Positions 25,260-34,239 are shown, numbered from the stretch's first letter. The stretch: 54,686 bases of DNA from Helicobacteraceae bacterium (GCA_027052175.1 JALUFE010000021.1:1-54686); one strand, 5' to 3'. The notes: a model not told the origin generated them from the letters alone. Program-made: numbers and translations.

Positions 25260-26005
25260 GTTGTTATATCCAGTATTCGTTCCGTTTTTGTTTCAAAAAG
25301 CGGCGCAATAGTATCGGCTACTTCGATATGCACTGCATATCCAATCTCGTCGCTTAGCCGAGTCAGATGTTTTTTTGTCTCTTCAAATGCAACATTGACA
25401 GTCACTCTTTCTTCCGAGACGGTTCCGCTTATCGGTCCTAAATGTGTAAAAAAAGCGTAAAAATGTAAAAAGCTTTTTTTCGTTTTTTTATTGTATCTTT
25501 TTTTGAGTTGTAAAAAGGCAAAAGTATCGTAAAATTGCAAGGGAATACTCAAAACATTGTGATGAAGGGAGAGTAAAAAGGGCATAAGCGTTTGAAAATG
25601 TTCTTTGGAAGGCGAGGTTGCCAGCTCTTTTAAAAGAGTATCTTTGAAATTATGTAAAGCTTCTTTGGAGCCAAGAAGTTTGGCAATATCTTTAGGTTCG
25701 AAGTAGAGAGTTTGATTTTGCAGCCAAGAGAGTTTGGTGAAAAGTTTTGGGATTTTTATAAGATGCGAAAGAGTCGGTTGTGCATCTTTTGTCGTTTCGA
25801 ATTTTGCAAAATAGTGTTCATACGGCGTGAGCTTCTGTCGTGAGAGAGCGGTAAGCTCACTGCCTTCAACTTTTAAGAGATATCTGTTTTTGCCAAGAGA
25901 TTGCAAAACTTCCACATCGAGCAGTTTGGTGAGCTTTGCTGTGGTTTGGGGAGTGCTGTTTTGAACGACTTTCAGGAGCGAAGAGAGAGTGTTTGGAGGG
26001 ATCAT
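25256..26005 (-). CDS. Hypothetical protein with FliK C-terminal-like features
   Basis: A 249-residue soluble protein with no signal peptide. The C-terminal part (YAFFTHLGPISGTVSEERVTVNVAFEE, split here at residue blocks LGPISG and VTVNVAFEE) resembles the hook-length-control domain of FliK, whose core has the pattern LGPLxVxxxxxxxxVxVxFxxE. The rest is Leu- and Lys-rich helical sequence. It lacks the long Gln/Ser-rich ruler region of true FliK. It is wedged between coaBC and uppS with four-base overlaps at both ends, so it is firmly co-translated with them. The function is uncertain; a flagellar or a purely structural role are both possible. Confidence 0.5.
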   Translation of the reverse strand: MIPPNTLSSLLKVVQNSTPQTTAKLTKLLDVEVLQSLGKNRYLLKVEGSELTALSRQKLTPYEHYFAKFETTKDAQPTLSHLIKIPKLFTKLSWLQNQTLYFEPKDIAKLLGSKEALHNFKDTLLKELATSPSKEHFQTLMPFLLSLHHNVLSIPLQFYDTFAFLQLKKRYNKKTKKSFLHFYAFFTHLGPISGTVSEERVTVNVAFEETKKHLTRLSDEIGYAVHIEVADTIAPLFETKTERILDITT

Positions 26006-27273
26006 TCAAGCTCTTTTGCCTCTTTTAGAATTTCAAACGACAAAGCGAGTTTCTCTTTTTGAGGCAGCAGTATTTCTTGTGTCGCTGTTATAAACTCTAT
26101 TGTATTGCTCTCTTTACCGAAATCGGATGCGTTTTTGAGGACATTGAGACAAACGGCGTCGACTTTTTTGGTCTTGAGCATTTTTCTGGCATTTTCTTTT
26201 GCCGTTTTAGCATCCATCTCCGCTTTGAAACCAACGGTGAGTATCCCCTCTTTGTCTATGCTTTGGAGGATATCGACATTCTTTTTAAGTGTGAGATGCC
26301 ACTCATCCCCAAGCAGTTCTTTTTTGAGTTTACCGTTTTGGGGATGTGCCGGTATATAGTCACTCACTGCCGCAGCCATAAAAAGATAAGGCTTTTTTTT
26401 GATGAGATGTATATGCTCGTCACGCATTAAAGTCGGTTTGGAGAGCTTGCCCTTTTTTGCAACCCGGATACTGTCACGAAGATACTCCAGCATCTCCGAT
26501 GAACTTTCGACATCTATTGTATGCATTCCTTTTGGAATGTTTGTTTCAAAACGTGTGGCAATAAGATTGACATCCGCACCGCAGAGGTAGAGTGCCGTAG
26601 CTAGCGCCGAAGCCATTTTCCCGCTTGAGAAGTTGGAGATGTAGCGTACTTCGTCTATTTTTTCGATGGTGCCGCCGCCGGTGACAATAACGCGTCTGTC
26701 CGCCCAAAATTCATCTTTGAGAAGCACTCTGGCACTTTCGTAAAAGATGTCCAATGGTTCCGCCATCGCTCCGTCTCCAGTTGTACGGCAGGCAAGTTCT
26801 TTCGTCTGGGTGCCGACAAACTCGTAGTCCGCAATGCCGAGCATCTTGAAGTTTGCCTGTGTGATGGGATGAGAGATCATATTGGTATTGGCAGCAGGAG
26901 CAATAACCTTTTTGCCGTTGAAAGCAAGCAGTGTCTGCAGGAGAATGTTGTCTGCAATTGCGTTTGCAAGTTTGGCTATCGTATTTGCCGTAGCAGGGGC
27001 GATGACAATACTCTCCGCCCATGTAGCAAACCCTATATGGTTGTGATCGCTGCTCCAGTCTTCATTGGAATCCAGCAGTACTTTGTTTCCTGTAATCGCT
27101 TCAAAGGTGAGTGGTGTGACGAACTTCGCTGCCGCAGGAGTCATCACGACACGGACTTCTGCACCCGCTTTGTAAAAAAGGCGTGCAAGCTCGACTGCTT
27201 TGTAAGCGGCTATGGAGCCGGTGACGGCCAATGCTATCTTTTTGTTTTGAAGAAGTGTCTTTGGTATTTGCAT
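26002..27273 (-). CDS. coaBC: Bifunctional phosphopantothenoylcysteine decarboxylase / phosphopantothenate-cysteine ligase
   Basis: A 423-residue two-domain enzyme of coenzyme A synthesis. The N-terminal FMN-dependent CoaC part has ALAVTGSIAAYKAVELAR, the active His in DHNHIGFATWAE, and the PAANTNM loop (usually PAMNTxM). The C-terminal CoaB part has VIVTGGGTIEKIDEVRYISNFSSGKM, split over the nucleotide-binding start and the SSGKMA segment, and the KKNVDIL region. It starts three bases after glmU and overlaps the FliK-like gene by four bases. Confidence 0.94.
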   Translation of the reverse strand: MQIPKTLLQNKKIALAVTGSIAAYKAVELARLFYKAGAEVRVVMTPAAAKFVTPLTFEAITGNKVLLDSNEDWSSDHNHIGFATWAESIVIAPATANTIAKLANAIADNILLQTLLAFNGKKVIAPAANTNMISHPITQANFKMLGIADYEFVGTQTKELACRTTGDGAMAEPLDIFYESARVLLKDEFWADRRVIVTGGGTIEKIDEVRYISNFSSGKMASALATALYLCGADVNLIATRFETNIPKGMHTIDVESSSEMLEYLRDSIRVAKKGKLSKPTLMRDEHIHLIKKKPYLFMAAAVSDYIPAHPQNGKLKKELLGDEWHLTLKKNVDILQSIDKEGILTVGFKAEMDAKTAKENARKMLKTKKVDAVCLNVLKNASDFGKESNTIEFITATQEILLPQKEKLALSFEILKEAKELE

Positions 27274-27276
27274 TAT

Positions 27277-28593
27277 CTACTGTTTCTCTTTTTTGGTGAA
27301 GAATTTTTGGAAAAAGCCTTTGACTTTTTTCAACGGTGCTCTACTGATAGCCAAAACCCCGGTTTCTACCGTACCGCTTGGAACGGTTGTCCCTGCAGCG
27401 ATTATAACGTTGTCTTCGATCGTCACGGGCGCAACAAGTTGCGAATCACTGCCAATAAAAACATTTTTTCCTATTTTCGTTTTGTGTTTGTTGATACCGT
27501 CGTAGTTACAGGTAATCATTCCTGCTCCTATGTTCGTTCCCTCATTTGCTTCGGCGTCTCCTATGTAGCTGAGATGCCCGGCTTTGACGCCCGTAAGAGT
27601 GGACTTTTTGACCTCTACAAAATTTCCTATATGAGTATCTCTGAGAAGACTTTTCGGACGCAGGTGTGCAAGCGGTCCGACATCAGAGTCGATGACTTCA
27701 CTCTCTTCGACGATACTGTGCGCTTTTATGTGTGAGTTGACGATGCGGGCTCCTTCGGTTATACGACATCCCTGCTCGATGATGCATTCCCCTTCGAAAA
27801 CGACATCGCTTTCGATATAGATCGTTTCAGGCAGTTGCATCGTTATTCCCTTTTGCATCCATTTGTTGCGTATGCGTCTGCAGAGAATCATCTCCGCTTC
27901 GGCCAGATCTTTTTTGGAATTTACTCCCTTGAAGTGTTCTTCGTCTACAAGGAGTGCACGCACACCAAGCCCTTCATTTTTCGCCATTTCGATAATATCG
28001 GTAAGGTAGTACTCGTTTTGGGCGTTATCGTTTTTAAGCAGAGGTATGAATTTTTCAAGGATATCTCTTTTAAAAGCATAGACACCGGCATTGACGGTCG
28101 TAACGGCAAGCTCCTTTTTGTTTGCATCTTTTTGTTCGACAATGTAGCAGACTTCATTCTCATCGATGACTACCCGTCCATATCCGCTTGGATCATCAAG
28201 ATCGAAAATCGACATTACGATATCGCTCTCTTTCATTTTGAAGAACTGTTCCATTGCTTCCGCGGTGACTAAGGGCATGTCTCCGTTGAGTACAAGTACC
28301 TGCTCGTACCGTGGTGCATAGTTTTTCAGCGCTCCTCCGGTTCCTGGGAATTTGTCGGCATCTTGCTCGACGAAGTTTATATTGTCGAAATAACTTTCTA
28401 TCATCTTCCGCACTTGCTCTTTTTGATGGGCTATTACGACACTTACGTCATCAGAGATTTTTTCAGCCTCTTTTATGATGTGATAAAGCATCGGTTTGCC
28501 ACAAATTTCATGGAGTACTTTTGCTTTGTTGGATTTCAATCTACTTCCTTTGCCGGCGGCGAGAATGACGATGCTTCTTTTTTTCTGGTTCAT
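27277..28593 (-). CDS. glmU: Bifunctional UDP-GlcNAc pyrophosphorylase / glucosamine-1-phosphate acetyltransferase
   Basis: A 438-residue enzyme for the last two steps to UDP-N-acetylglucosamine. The uridyltransferase motif is [19 protein letters not shown] at the front, with [14 protein letters not shown] in the nucleotide site. The C-terminal left-handed beta-helix carries hexapeptide repeats and [20 protein letters not shown], the acetyl-CoA site region. It is the first gene of the ten-gene minus-strand operon. A TAAAAT box at 28630-28635 on the minus strand is a candidate promoter. Confidence 0.96.
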   Translation of the reverse strand: MNQKKRSIVILAAGKGSRLKSNKAKVLHEICGKPMLYHIIKEAEKISDDVSVVIAHQKEQVRKMIESYFDNINFVEQDADKFPGTGGALKNYAPRYEQVLVLNGDMPLVTAEAMEQFFKMKESDIVMSIFDLDDPSGYGRVVIDENEVCYIVEQKDANKKELAVTTVNAGVYAFKRDILEKFIPLLKNDNAQNEYYLTDIIEMAKNEGLGVRALLVDEEHFKGVNSKKDLAEAEMILCRRIRNKWMQKGITMQLPETIYIESDVVFEGECIIEQGCRITEGARIVNSHIKAHSIVEESEVIDSDVGPLAHLRPKSLLRDTHIGNFVEVKKSTLTGVKAGHLSYIGDAEANEGTNIGAGMITCNYDGINKHKTKIGKNVFIGSDSQLVAPVTIEDNVIIAAGTTVPSGTVETGVLAISRAPLKKVKGFFQKFFTKKEKQ

Positions 28594-28629
28594 TTTTGCA
28601 AATTCTCTCTTTTTGGAAAAATATATCTA

Positions 28630-28635
28630 ATTTTA
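28630..28635 (-). promoter_or_regulatory. Candidate -10 for the glmU operon
   Basis: TAAAAT on the minus strand about 37 bases before the glmU start, in an AT-rich stretch. The -35 is not evident. Confidence 0.35.
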
Positions 28636-28667
28636 CTCAAATTATTTTAAATTACAAGAGTTTGTGG

Positions 28668-28673
28668 TATCAT
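28668..28673 (+). promoter_or_regulatory. Candidate -10 for the stator operon
   Basis: TATCAT about 95 bases before the stator gene. It would give a leader of about 85 bases. No sigma54 (GG-N10-GC) or clear sigma28 signature was seen. Confidence 0.3.
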
Positions 28674-28694
28674 AAGTCAAAAATTTCAGACTGA

Positions 28695-28749
28695 ATCTGA
28701 CGCAAGGTGCCATCCTCAGAAAGGGGAAAAGGTTGGAGTACGTTCAGAT
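28695..28749 (+). promoter_or_regulatory. Possible structured leader upstream of the stator gene
   Basis: ATCTGA at 28695-28700 can pair with TCAGAT at 28744-28749, extended by CG/CG with one bulged base. Inside, CCTC and GGGG can form a small hairpin. It does not match any riboswitch class I know. Confidence 0.25.
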
Positions 28750-28767
28750 CGGTTAGAGCGAGGTGGT

Positions 28768-29532
28768 ATGGATTTAGGGACGGTCATTGGACTAGTGTTG
28801 ATTTTGGCGCTTCTTTTCGGCGCGATGGCGATGGGAGTGGGGATCGGTCCGTATATCGATATTCCTTCGGTTCTTATCGTTATCGGCGGGAGCATCGGGG
28901 CTTTGATGATCTCTTTCAAACCCGAACAAATGAAGCAATTTGTCAAAATTTTTATGATAGCTATCAAGCCGCCGCAGGAGGACAAGCAGGAGCTTATCAA
29001 AAAACTGGTCGAGTTTTCCACCAAAGCGAGAAAAGACGGCATCCTGGCGCTCGAAGGGGATGTCAACAACGAACCGAACGAATTTTTGAAAAAGGGGCTT
29101 TCGATGGCGATTGACGGCAATGAGCCCGATATGATTCGTGAACTCCTGGAAATTGAGATGGAACAGACGTCGGAGCGTCATACTACAAACGGCTCGATCT
29201 TCAGTCAGTGGGCCGGACTTGCCGGAGCGATGGGGATGATCGGTACACTTATAGGTCTGGTTGCAATGCTTTTGAACATGGCCGATCCTTCGGCTATCGG
29301 TCCCTCTATGGCAGTTGCGCTTCTTACGACTATGTACGGTGCGATGATAGGCAACATCTTCGGTGCACCTATTGCCAACATTCTTGGTATAAGAGATAAA
29401 GAAGAGACGCTTGTCAAAACGATGATACTTGAAGGTATCATGTCCATTCAAGCCGGTGATGCCCCAAGAGCGCTCGAGGCCAAACTTCTTTCTTTCCTTC
29501 CACCAAATGAACGTGTGAGTCAGTTTGAGTAA
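28768..29532 (+). CDS. pomA: Flagellar stator subunit, PomA/MotA family (PomA-like)
   Basis: This 254-residue protein forms the ion-conducting stator pore with its MotB/PomB partner. The front MDLGTVIGLVLILALLFG and IDIPSVLIVIGGSIGALM closely follow Vibrio PomA in pattern, more than E. coli MotA, as does AGAMGMIGTLIGLVAMLLNM and AIGPSMAVALLTTMYGAM. This suggests a sodium-type motor, though the ion can only be settled experimentally. Four membrane helices are expected. The ribosome-binding site is GAGGTGG. The next gene starts within its stop codon (TAATG). It could also simply be called motA. Confidence 0.85.
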   Translation: MDLGTVIGLVLILALLFGAMAMGVGIGPYIDIPSVLIVIGGSIGALMISFKPEQMKQFVKIFMIAIKPPQEDKQELIKKLVEFSTKARKDGILALEGDVNNEPNEFLKKGLSMAIDGNEPDMIRELLEIEMEQTSERHTTNGSIFSQWAGLAGAMGMIGTLIGLVAMLLNMADPSAIGPSMAVALLTTMYGAMIGNIFGAPIANILGIRDKEETLVKTMILEGIMSIQAGDAPRALEAKLLSFLPPNERVSQFE

Positions 29533-30302
29533 TGGGTAAGAAGAAGTGTCCGGAGTGTCCCGAATGCCTACCGGAGTGGCTGGCGGCATTTGGAGATTTG
29601 ATGTCGTTGCTGCTATGTTTTTTCGTTTTGCTTCTCTCTATGTCGAGTATGGATGCAAAAAAGGTGAGCGAAGCGATCGGTTCTCTCAGTGGTGCGATGA
29701 GTGTGCTTGAAGGAGGTACGAAGACGGAGATTTCCAAGCAGCGTATCCAGGAATCTACGCCGATTCAAAAACAAGATGAAACGAGTGAAGCGGTCAATCG
29801 CATTACACAAGCCGTTATAGATGCCAACGAGATGATGGAAAAGGGGCATGGACCTACCATTTCCGTAGAGGAGGCAGAAGAAGGCTTTAAGATACAACTC
29901 CCCGCTTCACTTCTTTTCAAACCGGGGCAGGCAAAAATAGAAAACGAAGATGCATTGCTTTTTCTCAAACGTGTAGCGCTCATCATTCAACAACTTCCCA
30001 AAGATCTTGAGATAGGGGTACAGGGTTATACCGACAATGTGCCTCCTGGAAAGAATTCGCCGTTTGTGGATAATTGGGAACTTTCCGCTGCACGTGCCAT
30101 TTCTGTGCTCAAAGAGCTGATAGCCGACGGTGTCGATCCGCACAGAATGTTTGCCGCAGGATACGGCGAATATCACCCTATAGCGACCAATGCTACGGCA
30201 AAAGGGCGTGAAAAGAACAGACGAGTGGAGATCCATTTTTATGGAAGAAAAAGCGAAGAAGAGGGCAAAGTAAGAAAAAGTGTGCTTGATGGGGCGAAGT
30301 AG
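29532..30302 (+). CDS. pomB: Flagellar stator subunit, PomB/MotB family (PomB-like)
   Basis: A 256-residue stator protein with one membrane helix and a C-terminal OmpA-like peptidoglycan-binding domain. The ion-carrying Asp is Asp22 in LAAFGDLMSLLLCFFVLLLS; this stretch matches PomB (TFADLMSLLMCFFVLLLS) very closely, supporting a sodium-type stator. The N-terminus has a CPECPEC cluster (Cys6, 9, 12) before the helix. The OmpA domain shows GYTDNVPPG and NWELSAARAISVL and ends in KNRRVEIHF. It overlaps the pomA stop by one base and ends directly before fliP. Confidence 0.87.
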   Translation: MGKKKCPECPECLPEWLAAFGDLMSLLLCFFVLLLSMSSMDAKKVSEAIGSLSGAMSVLEGGTKTEISKQRIQESTPIQKQDETSEAVNRITQAVIDANEMMEKGHGPTISVEEAEEGFKIQLPASLLFKPGQAKIENEDALLFLKRVALIIQQLPKDLEIGVQGYTDNVPPGKNSPFVDNWELSAARAISVLKELIADGVDPHRMFAAGYGEYHPIATNATAKGREKNRRVEIHFYGRKSEEEGKVRKSVLDGAK

Positions 30303-31037
30303 ATGAAAAAACTGCTTTTTCTTTTTGCTCTTTTCGCGGCGGTGAGTACGTGGGCTGCCGTGGATGTCCCGACGGTCAATCTCTCTTTGAGCAGTCCCGA
30401 CACCCCAAAGCAGTTGGTTACTTCTTTAAATGTCTTGATCGTTCTCACACTGCTTTTTTTGGCACCGTCGCTTGTAATGGTGATGACAACTTTTACACGG
30501 TTTGTCATCGTCTTCGGTTTTCTGCGACAGGCACTTGGAACACAACAGGTTCCGCCGACGCAGATCCTTGTGATGCTTGCGATGATACTGACTTTTTTCG
30601 TAATGGAGCCAGTCGGCACTAAAGCTTACAACGATGGTATCAAGCCATATATAAATGAAAAGATAGGGTATGAGGAGGCGTATGAAAGAACGACGCTTCC
30701 TTTCAAAAACTTTATGATACGCAATACACGTGAAAAGGATCTGGCGCTCTTTATACGCATTCGTCATCTTCCAAATCCAAAATCGGTAAAAGAGGTTCCG
30801 CTTTCGGTTGTCATACCCGCTTTTCTTATCAGTGAGCTCAAGACGGCTTTCGAGATTGGTTTTCTTCTCTTTTTACCATTTTTGATCATCGATATGGTCG
30901 TAGCGTCAATCTTGATGTCGATGGGGATGATGATGCTGCCTCCCGTTATGATTTCATTGCCGTTCAAGATTCTTGTTTTTGTACTTATTGATGGATGGAA
31001 CCTGCTTATAGGAAATCTGATAACAGCCGTAAAATAG
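30303..31037 (+). CDS. fliP: Flagellar export-gate protein FliP
   Basis: A 244-residue core subunit of the flagellar type III export gate. It has a cleavable signal peptide (about residues 1-18) and the conserved FTRFVIVFGFLRQALGTQQ and PPTQILVMLAMILTFFVM segments, then PLSVVIPAFLISELKTAFEIG and MMMLPPVMISLPFKILVFVL in the C-terminal helices. It starts immediately after the pomB stop, so stator and export-gate genes form one operon. Other export genes are not in the window. Confidence 0.96.
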   Translation: MKKLLFLFALFAAVSTWAAVDVPTVNLSLSSPDTPKQLVTSLNVLIVLTLLFLAPSLVMVMTTFTRFVIVFGFLRQALGTQQVPPTQILVMLAMILTFFVMEPVGTKAYNDGIKPYINEKIGYEEAYERTTLPFKNFMIRNTREKDLALFIRIRHLPNPKSVKEVPLSVVIPAFLISELKTAFEIGFLLFLPFLIIDMVVASILMSMGMMMLPPVMISLPFKILVFVLIDGWNLLIGNLITAVK

Positions 31038-31046
31038 GAGAGAGAA

Positions 31047-32159
31047 GTGGAGTGTAAATATTTTGGAGAGTGCGGATCGTGCAGACTGTATGAAGGAGGC
31101 TACGAAGCGCAGCTGCATTATAAAGTACATGAAAACAAAAAACGCTTCAAACGTTTTTATGACAAACCTTTTGATATTTATGCAAGCAAAGATGAACATT
31201 ATCGTGCCAGGTCAGAATTTCGTATATGGCACGAGGGCGAGCGTGTGAGTTATGCCATGACATCGTTAAAGAAGCAGCCTCTGTGCATCGATGCCTGTCC
31301 CCAGGTCAATGAACATATAGCTGTGCTTATGCCCAAACTTTTAGAATCACTTCAAAAATATGAAATGAAAGAGAAACTTTTTGGATGCGATTTTTTAAGC
31401 TCTACGACCGGAGATACGGTGGTTTCTCTTTTGTATCACAAGCAACTTGACGATCTTTGGCAAAGCAGAGCACAAAAAGTGGCAGAAGAACTCGATATCG
31501 ATCTCATAGGCAGAAGCAGAAAACAAAAAGTGGTCATTGGCAAAGATTTCGTGATAGAGAAACTGCAGGTGGATGGTCGAGAATTTGTTTACAAACATTT
31601 AGAAAACAGTTTCACTCAGCCAAATCCTTATGTAAATCAGAAAATGATCGAATGGACACTTGAGGGTTTGGAGGAATTAGAAAACGATTTGCTGGAACTT
31701 TACTGCGGGGCCGGAAATTTTACGATTCCTTTTGCATCGAAATTCCGAAAAGTACTTGCTACTGAGATATCCAAATCCTCCATTGCTGCAGCGAAAGAAA
31801 ACATGCGGCTGAACGACATAGACAATATAGAATTTGTGCGTATGAGTGTTGAGGAGTTTACCGAGGCGTTAAACGGTGTGCGGAAGTTCAACCGTATGAA
31901 GCATATTGATATGGACGATTATGATTTTTCAACCGTTTTCGTCGATCCGCCAAGAGCGGGAATGGATGAGCGAAGCTGTCGTTTCGTTTCACGTTTTGAA
32001 AATATAATTTATATCTCTTGCAATCCTGAAACACTCCTGCGGGACATTGAGATGCTCGACAAGACGCATGCAGTGGAGAGGATGGCGCTTTTTGATCAGT
32101 TTCCATATACGTATCATACAGAGATGGGAGTGAAATTGCGCAGAAGGAGAGCGGTATGA
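31047..32159 (+). CDS. trmA: tRNA (uracil-5-)-methyltransferase with possible Fe-S Cys cluster
   Basis: A 370-residue SAM-dependent methyltransferase making m5U54 in tRNA. Motifs: LLELYCGAGNFTIPFA (SAM site), VFVDPPRAGMD, the nucleophile Cys in IYISCNPETLLRD, and the base-catalyst Glu in YHTEMGVKL. The size and layout match TrmA, but the N-terminus holds Cys3, Cys9 and Cys12 and then Cys80 and Cys84 (LCIDACP), a set that recalls the [4Fe-4S] site of RlmD/RumA and is absent from E. coli TrmA. The start is a GTG at 31047 with TAGGAGAG upstream, nine bases after fliP. It overlaps the next gene by four bases. Confidence 0.88.
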   Translation: MECKYFGECGSCRLYEGGYEAQLHYKVHENKKRFKRFYDKPFDIYASKDEHYRARSEFRIWHEGERVSYAMTSLKKQPLCIDACPQVNEHIAVLMPKLLESLQKYEMKEKLFGCDFLSSTTGDTVVSLLYHKQLDDLWQSRAQKVAEELDIDLIGRSRKQKVVIGKDFVIEKLQVDGREFVYKHLENSFTQPNPYVNQKMIEWTLEGLEELENDLLELYCGAGNFTIPFASKFRKVLATEISKSSIAAAKENMRLNDIDNIEFVRMSVEEFTEALNGVRKFNRMKHIDMDDYDFSTVFVDPPRAGMDERSCRFVSRFENIIYISCNPETLLRDIEMLDKTHAVERMALFDQFPYTYHTEMGVKLRRRRAV

Positions 32160-32881
32160 AAAAGATAGGAGTTGCACTTGTATTGACAGCTCTTCTGTAT
32201 GGGGATGAGATTGAACGTATTAACGCTCTTGTTAAAGAGATAGAGAGTATGCGTGTAGGGTATGAAAAGTGTGAAGAGCATCTCAAGCTTTGCAGGAGTG
32301 CTTCAACAATTTCCGCAAAGAGCACACAGGAACAAGAGTGTAAAAATTCTCTCGAAAATCATCATGATTCCAAAAGGAACGAAATCCAAAAACTGCATAG
32401 CCAAATCCAAAGTTTGAAAAATCAGATAGATTCCTATCAAAATGATCTAAAAGCCAAATCTCGGAAAATCGCCTTTTTACAGCAGAAGATAGAAATGCTC
32501 GAAACAAAGAGAAAAGAAAATCAGAACAATGCAGATACTGCAAACGGTTCGAACACATGTCGTAAAGAACTCGTTACGGTCAAAAAGAAGAATGAAGAAA
32601 GCGTTCATACACGCTCGACAAAAAAAGTGAGTGCCGAGATAACGAGTTACAGAATTACAAAAACACAGCCAAAAACATTTCGAACACTTCGAGAAGCTGA
32701 TATCTATGACAAACCCGACGGAGTGAAAATAGCACGATGGGAAAAAGGGCGTTCTTTTACCTCCTATATCGAGTCTGGAGAGTGGGTCAAGATAACCGGA
32801 TATTTCATAAATAGAAAGTGGACAAGTGCGAAAAAGGGACTCTGGATCAAAAAGTCGGATGCGTTTGAAAGGAAGCAGTAA
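32156..32881 (+). CDS. Secreted coiled-coil protein with C-terminal SH3-like domain
   Basis: A 241-residue exported protein of unknown function. A short signal peptide (residues 1-16) precedes a long helical, coiled-coil-prone part (residues about 20-135, for example NEIQKLHSQIQSLKNQIDSY) that contains five Cys (in EKCEEH, LKLCRS, QECKNS and NTCRKE among others). Residues about 170-235 look like a bacterial SH3 domain (LREADIYDKPDGVKIARWEK, then SGEWVKITGYF), which usually binds cell-wall peptides. It is translationally coupled to trmA by an ATGA overlap and followed by a bidirectional hairpin. Confidence 0.65.
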   Translation: MKKIGVALVLTALLYGDEIERINALVKEIESMRVGYEKCEEHLKLCRSASTISAKSTQEQECKNSLENHHDSKRNEIQKLHSQIQSLKNQIDSYQNDLKAKSRKIAFLQQKIEMLETKRKENQNNADTANGSNTCRKELVTVKKKNEESVHTRSTKKVSAEITSYRITKTQPKTFRTLREADIYDKPDGVKIARWEKGRSFTSYIESGEWVKITGYFINRKWTSAKKGLWIKKSDAFERKQ

Positions 32882-32890
32882 TCGGTCAAC

Positions 32891-32930
32891 ATTCATTGGT
32901 CAATCGGGAATCCACCCAATACCAATGAAT
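32891..32930. terminator. Hairpin between two convergent genes
   Basis: Perfect ten-base arms ATTCATTGGT (32891-32900) and ACCAATGAAT (32921-32930), with a partial inner stem (GGG/CCC). It fills the 59-base gap between the coiled-coil gene and the M16 protease gene, where a two-way terminator is expected. There is no U-run on either side. Confidence 0.55.
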
Positions 32931-32940
32931 AATTGCTAAA

Positions 32941-34239
32941 CTACTTTTTTCTTAATATTACAGTGGTCGCGTGGTCAAAGTCGAAATATTTTAAAGCGGC
33001 TTTTTGAACTTTTTCGGTTGTCATGGCATTGACACGATCTTCATAATGCAACAGAGGTTCGACGTCACCTCTGACAAGATAGCTTCCAAAAAGATTGGCA
33101 ACCGAACTTGAGCTCTCCAACGAGTAGATAAAATCCGCTTTCGTGTTGATTTTGACCTTTTCAAGCTCTTTTGTGTTCACTCCCTCCTTTTTTATCTTCT
33201 CGATTTGAGCGATGATCTCTTTTTCTACGGTCTCGGCTTTGACACCGGGATTGCACACAGCCAGGAAAATAAAAAGCCCAGGGTCGGTGTTTTCCATATT
33301 GTAGGCATATATCTGGTTTGCAAGCTGTTTTTTTTGTATCAGTTCCTGATAGAGACGTGAACTTTTTCCGGAGTAGAGAATTTCGCTGAGAACACTTAAA
33401 GCCACTTGATCTGCAGACTGAAAATTAGGTATGTGGAAGGCGATGGCAAGCATCTCTACCTGACTCTCTTTGTAAATAGTGACTCTTTTTGGACCGTCTT
33501 GCTCAGGTTCAACGAATTTTACCGGCGGTACATCCGTGTGGTTTTTTATATGACCGAACTCTTTTTGTGCTTTGTCAAAAACTTCCTGGGGTTCAATATC
33601 GCCTGTCACGACAAGCACGGCATTGTTTGGCTGGTAGTAGGTTTCGTGGAATTTTCTGATGTCCTCGATCGTCCAGGTTTTGATATCGTTCATAAAACCT
33701 ATGGGTGTCCAGTGGTATGGATGGTAGAGATAAGCGTTATTGAACATTCTGAAGTAGAGATATCCCATCGGAGAGTTGTCCGTTCTCCATCTTCGCTCTT
33801 CGGCAACGACTTCGCGCTCGGTTTGAAACTCTTTGTCATCGAGTTTGAGATTTGCCATCAATTCCGCAAAGAGATGCATCGACTCCCCCATGTTTTGGCT
33901 GCTTGACTTGATGAAATAGTGAGTGTAGTCGAAGCTTGTAGAGGCATTGTTCACGCCACCGAATCCTTTGACGATACGATCGAATTCTCCGGCTTTGAGA
34001 TGTTTGGTCGATTTGAAGTTCATATGCTCAAGCATATGCGCTATCCCGGTTTTCCCCATGATTTCGTTACGGCTGCCGACTTTGTAGAAGATGTCGGTGC
34101 TTACGACATCACTGTCGTTATGCAGCGGTATAGCAACGACCTCAAGGCCGTTTGCAAGTGTTTTTGTGTAATATTTCGGTAAGTGTGATGCCATAAGACT
34201 CCCCAGTGTTAAAAGTAGTAATAAAAAAAATTTTTTCAT
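32941..34239 (-). CDS. Exported M16-family zinc metallopeptidase
   Basis: A 432-residue protein with a signal peptide (about residues 1-17) and the inverted zinc motif HMLEH (His68, Glu71, His72); the third ligand is expected in the EREVVAEERR segment (Glu147 or Glu148). The fold continues through a second, inactive-type half (LSVLSEILYSGKSSRLYQEL). The family includes insulinase- and PqqL-like peptide-degrading enzymes in the periplasm. It overlaps pyrD upstream by four bases, an accidental-looking pairing common in compact genomes, and ends at a hairpin shared with the convergent gene. Confidence 0.92.
   Translation of the reverse strand: MKKFFLLLLLTLGSLMASHLPKYYTKTLANGLEVVAIPLHNDSDVVSTDIFYKVGSRNEIMGKTGIAHMLEHMNFKSTKHLKAGEFDRIVKGFGGVNNASTSFDYTHYFIKSSSQNMGESMHLFAELMANLKLDDKEFQTEREVVAEERRWRTDNSPMGYLYFRMFNNAYLYHPYHWTPIGFMNDIKTWTIEDIRKFHETYYQPNNAVLVVTGDIEPQEVFDKAQKEFGHIKNHTDVPPVKFVEPEQDGPKRVTIYKESQVEMLAIAFHIPNFQSADQVALSVLSEILYSGKSSRLYQELIQKKQLANQIYAYNMENTDPGLFIFLAVCNPGVKAETVEKEIIAQIEKIKKEGVNTKELEKVKINTKADFIYSLESSSSVANLFGSYLVRGDVEPLLHYEDRVNAMTTEKVQKAALKYFDFDHATTVILRKK

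Noticed and set aside
26869-27735. 288-codon open frame on the plus strand
   Set aside because: Spans parts of two minus-strand genes (coaBC and glmU) in antisense and has no start signals.
28680-28760. c-di-GMP or other known riboswitch before the stator genes
   Set aside because: Some GC-rich blocks looked suggestive, but the conserved core bases of known classes are not present.
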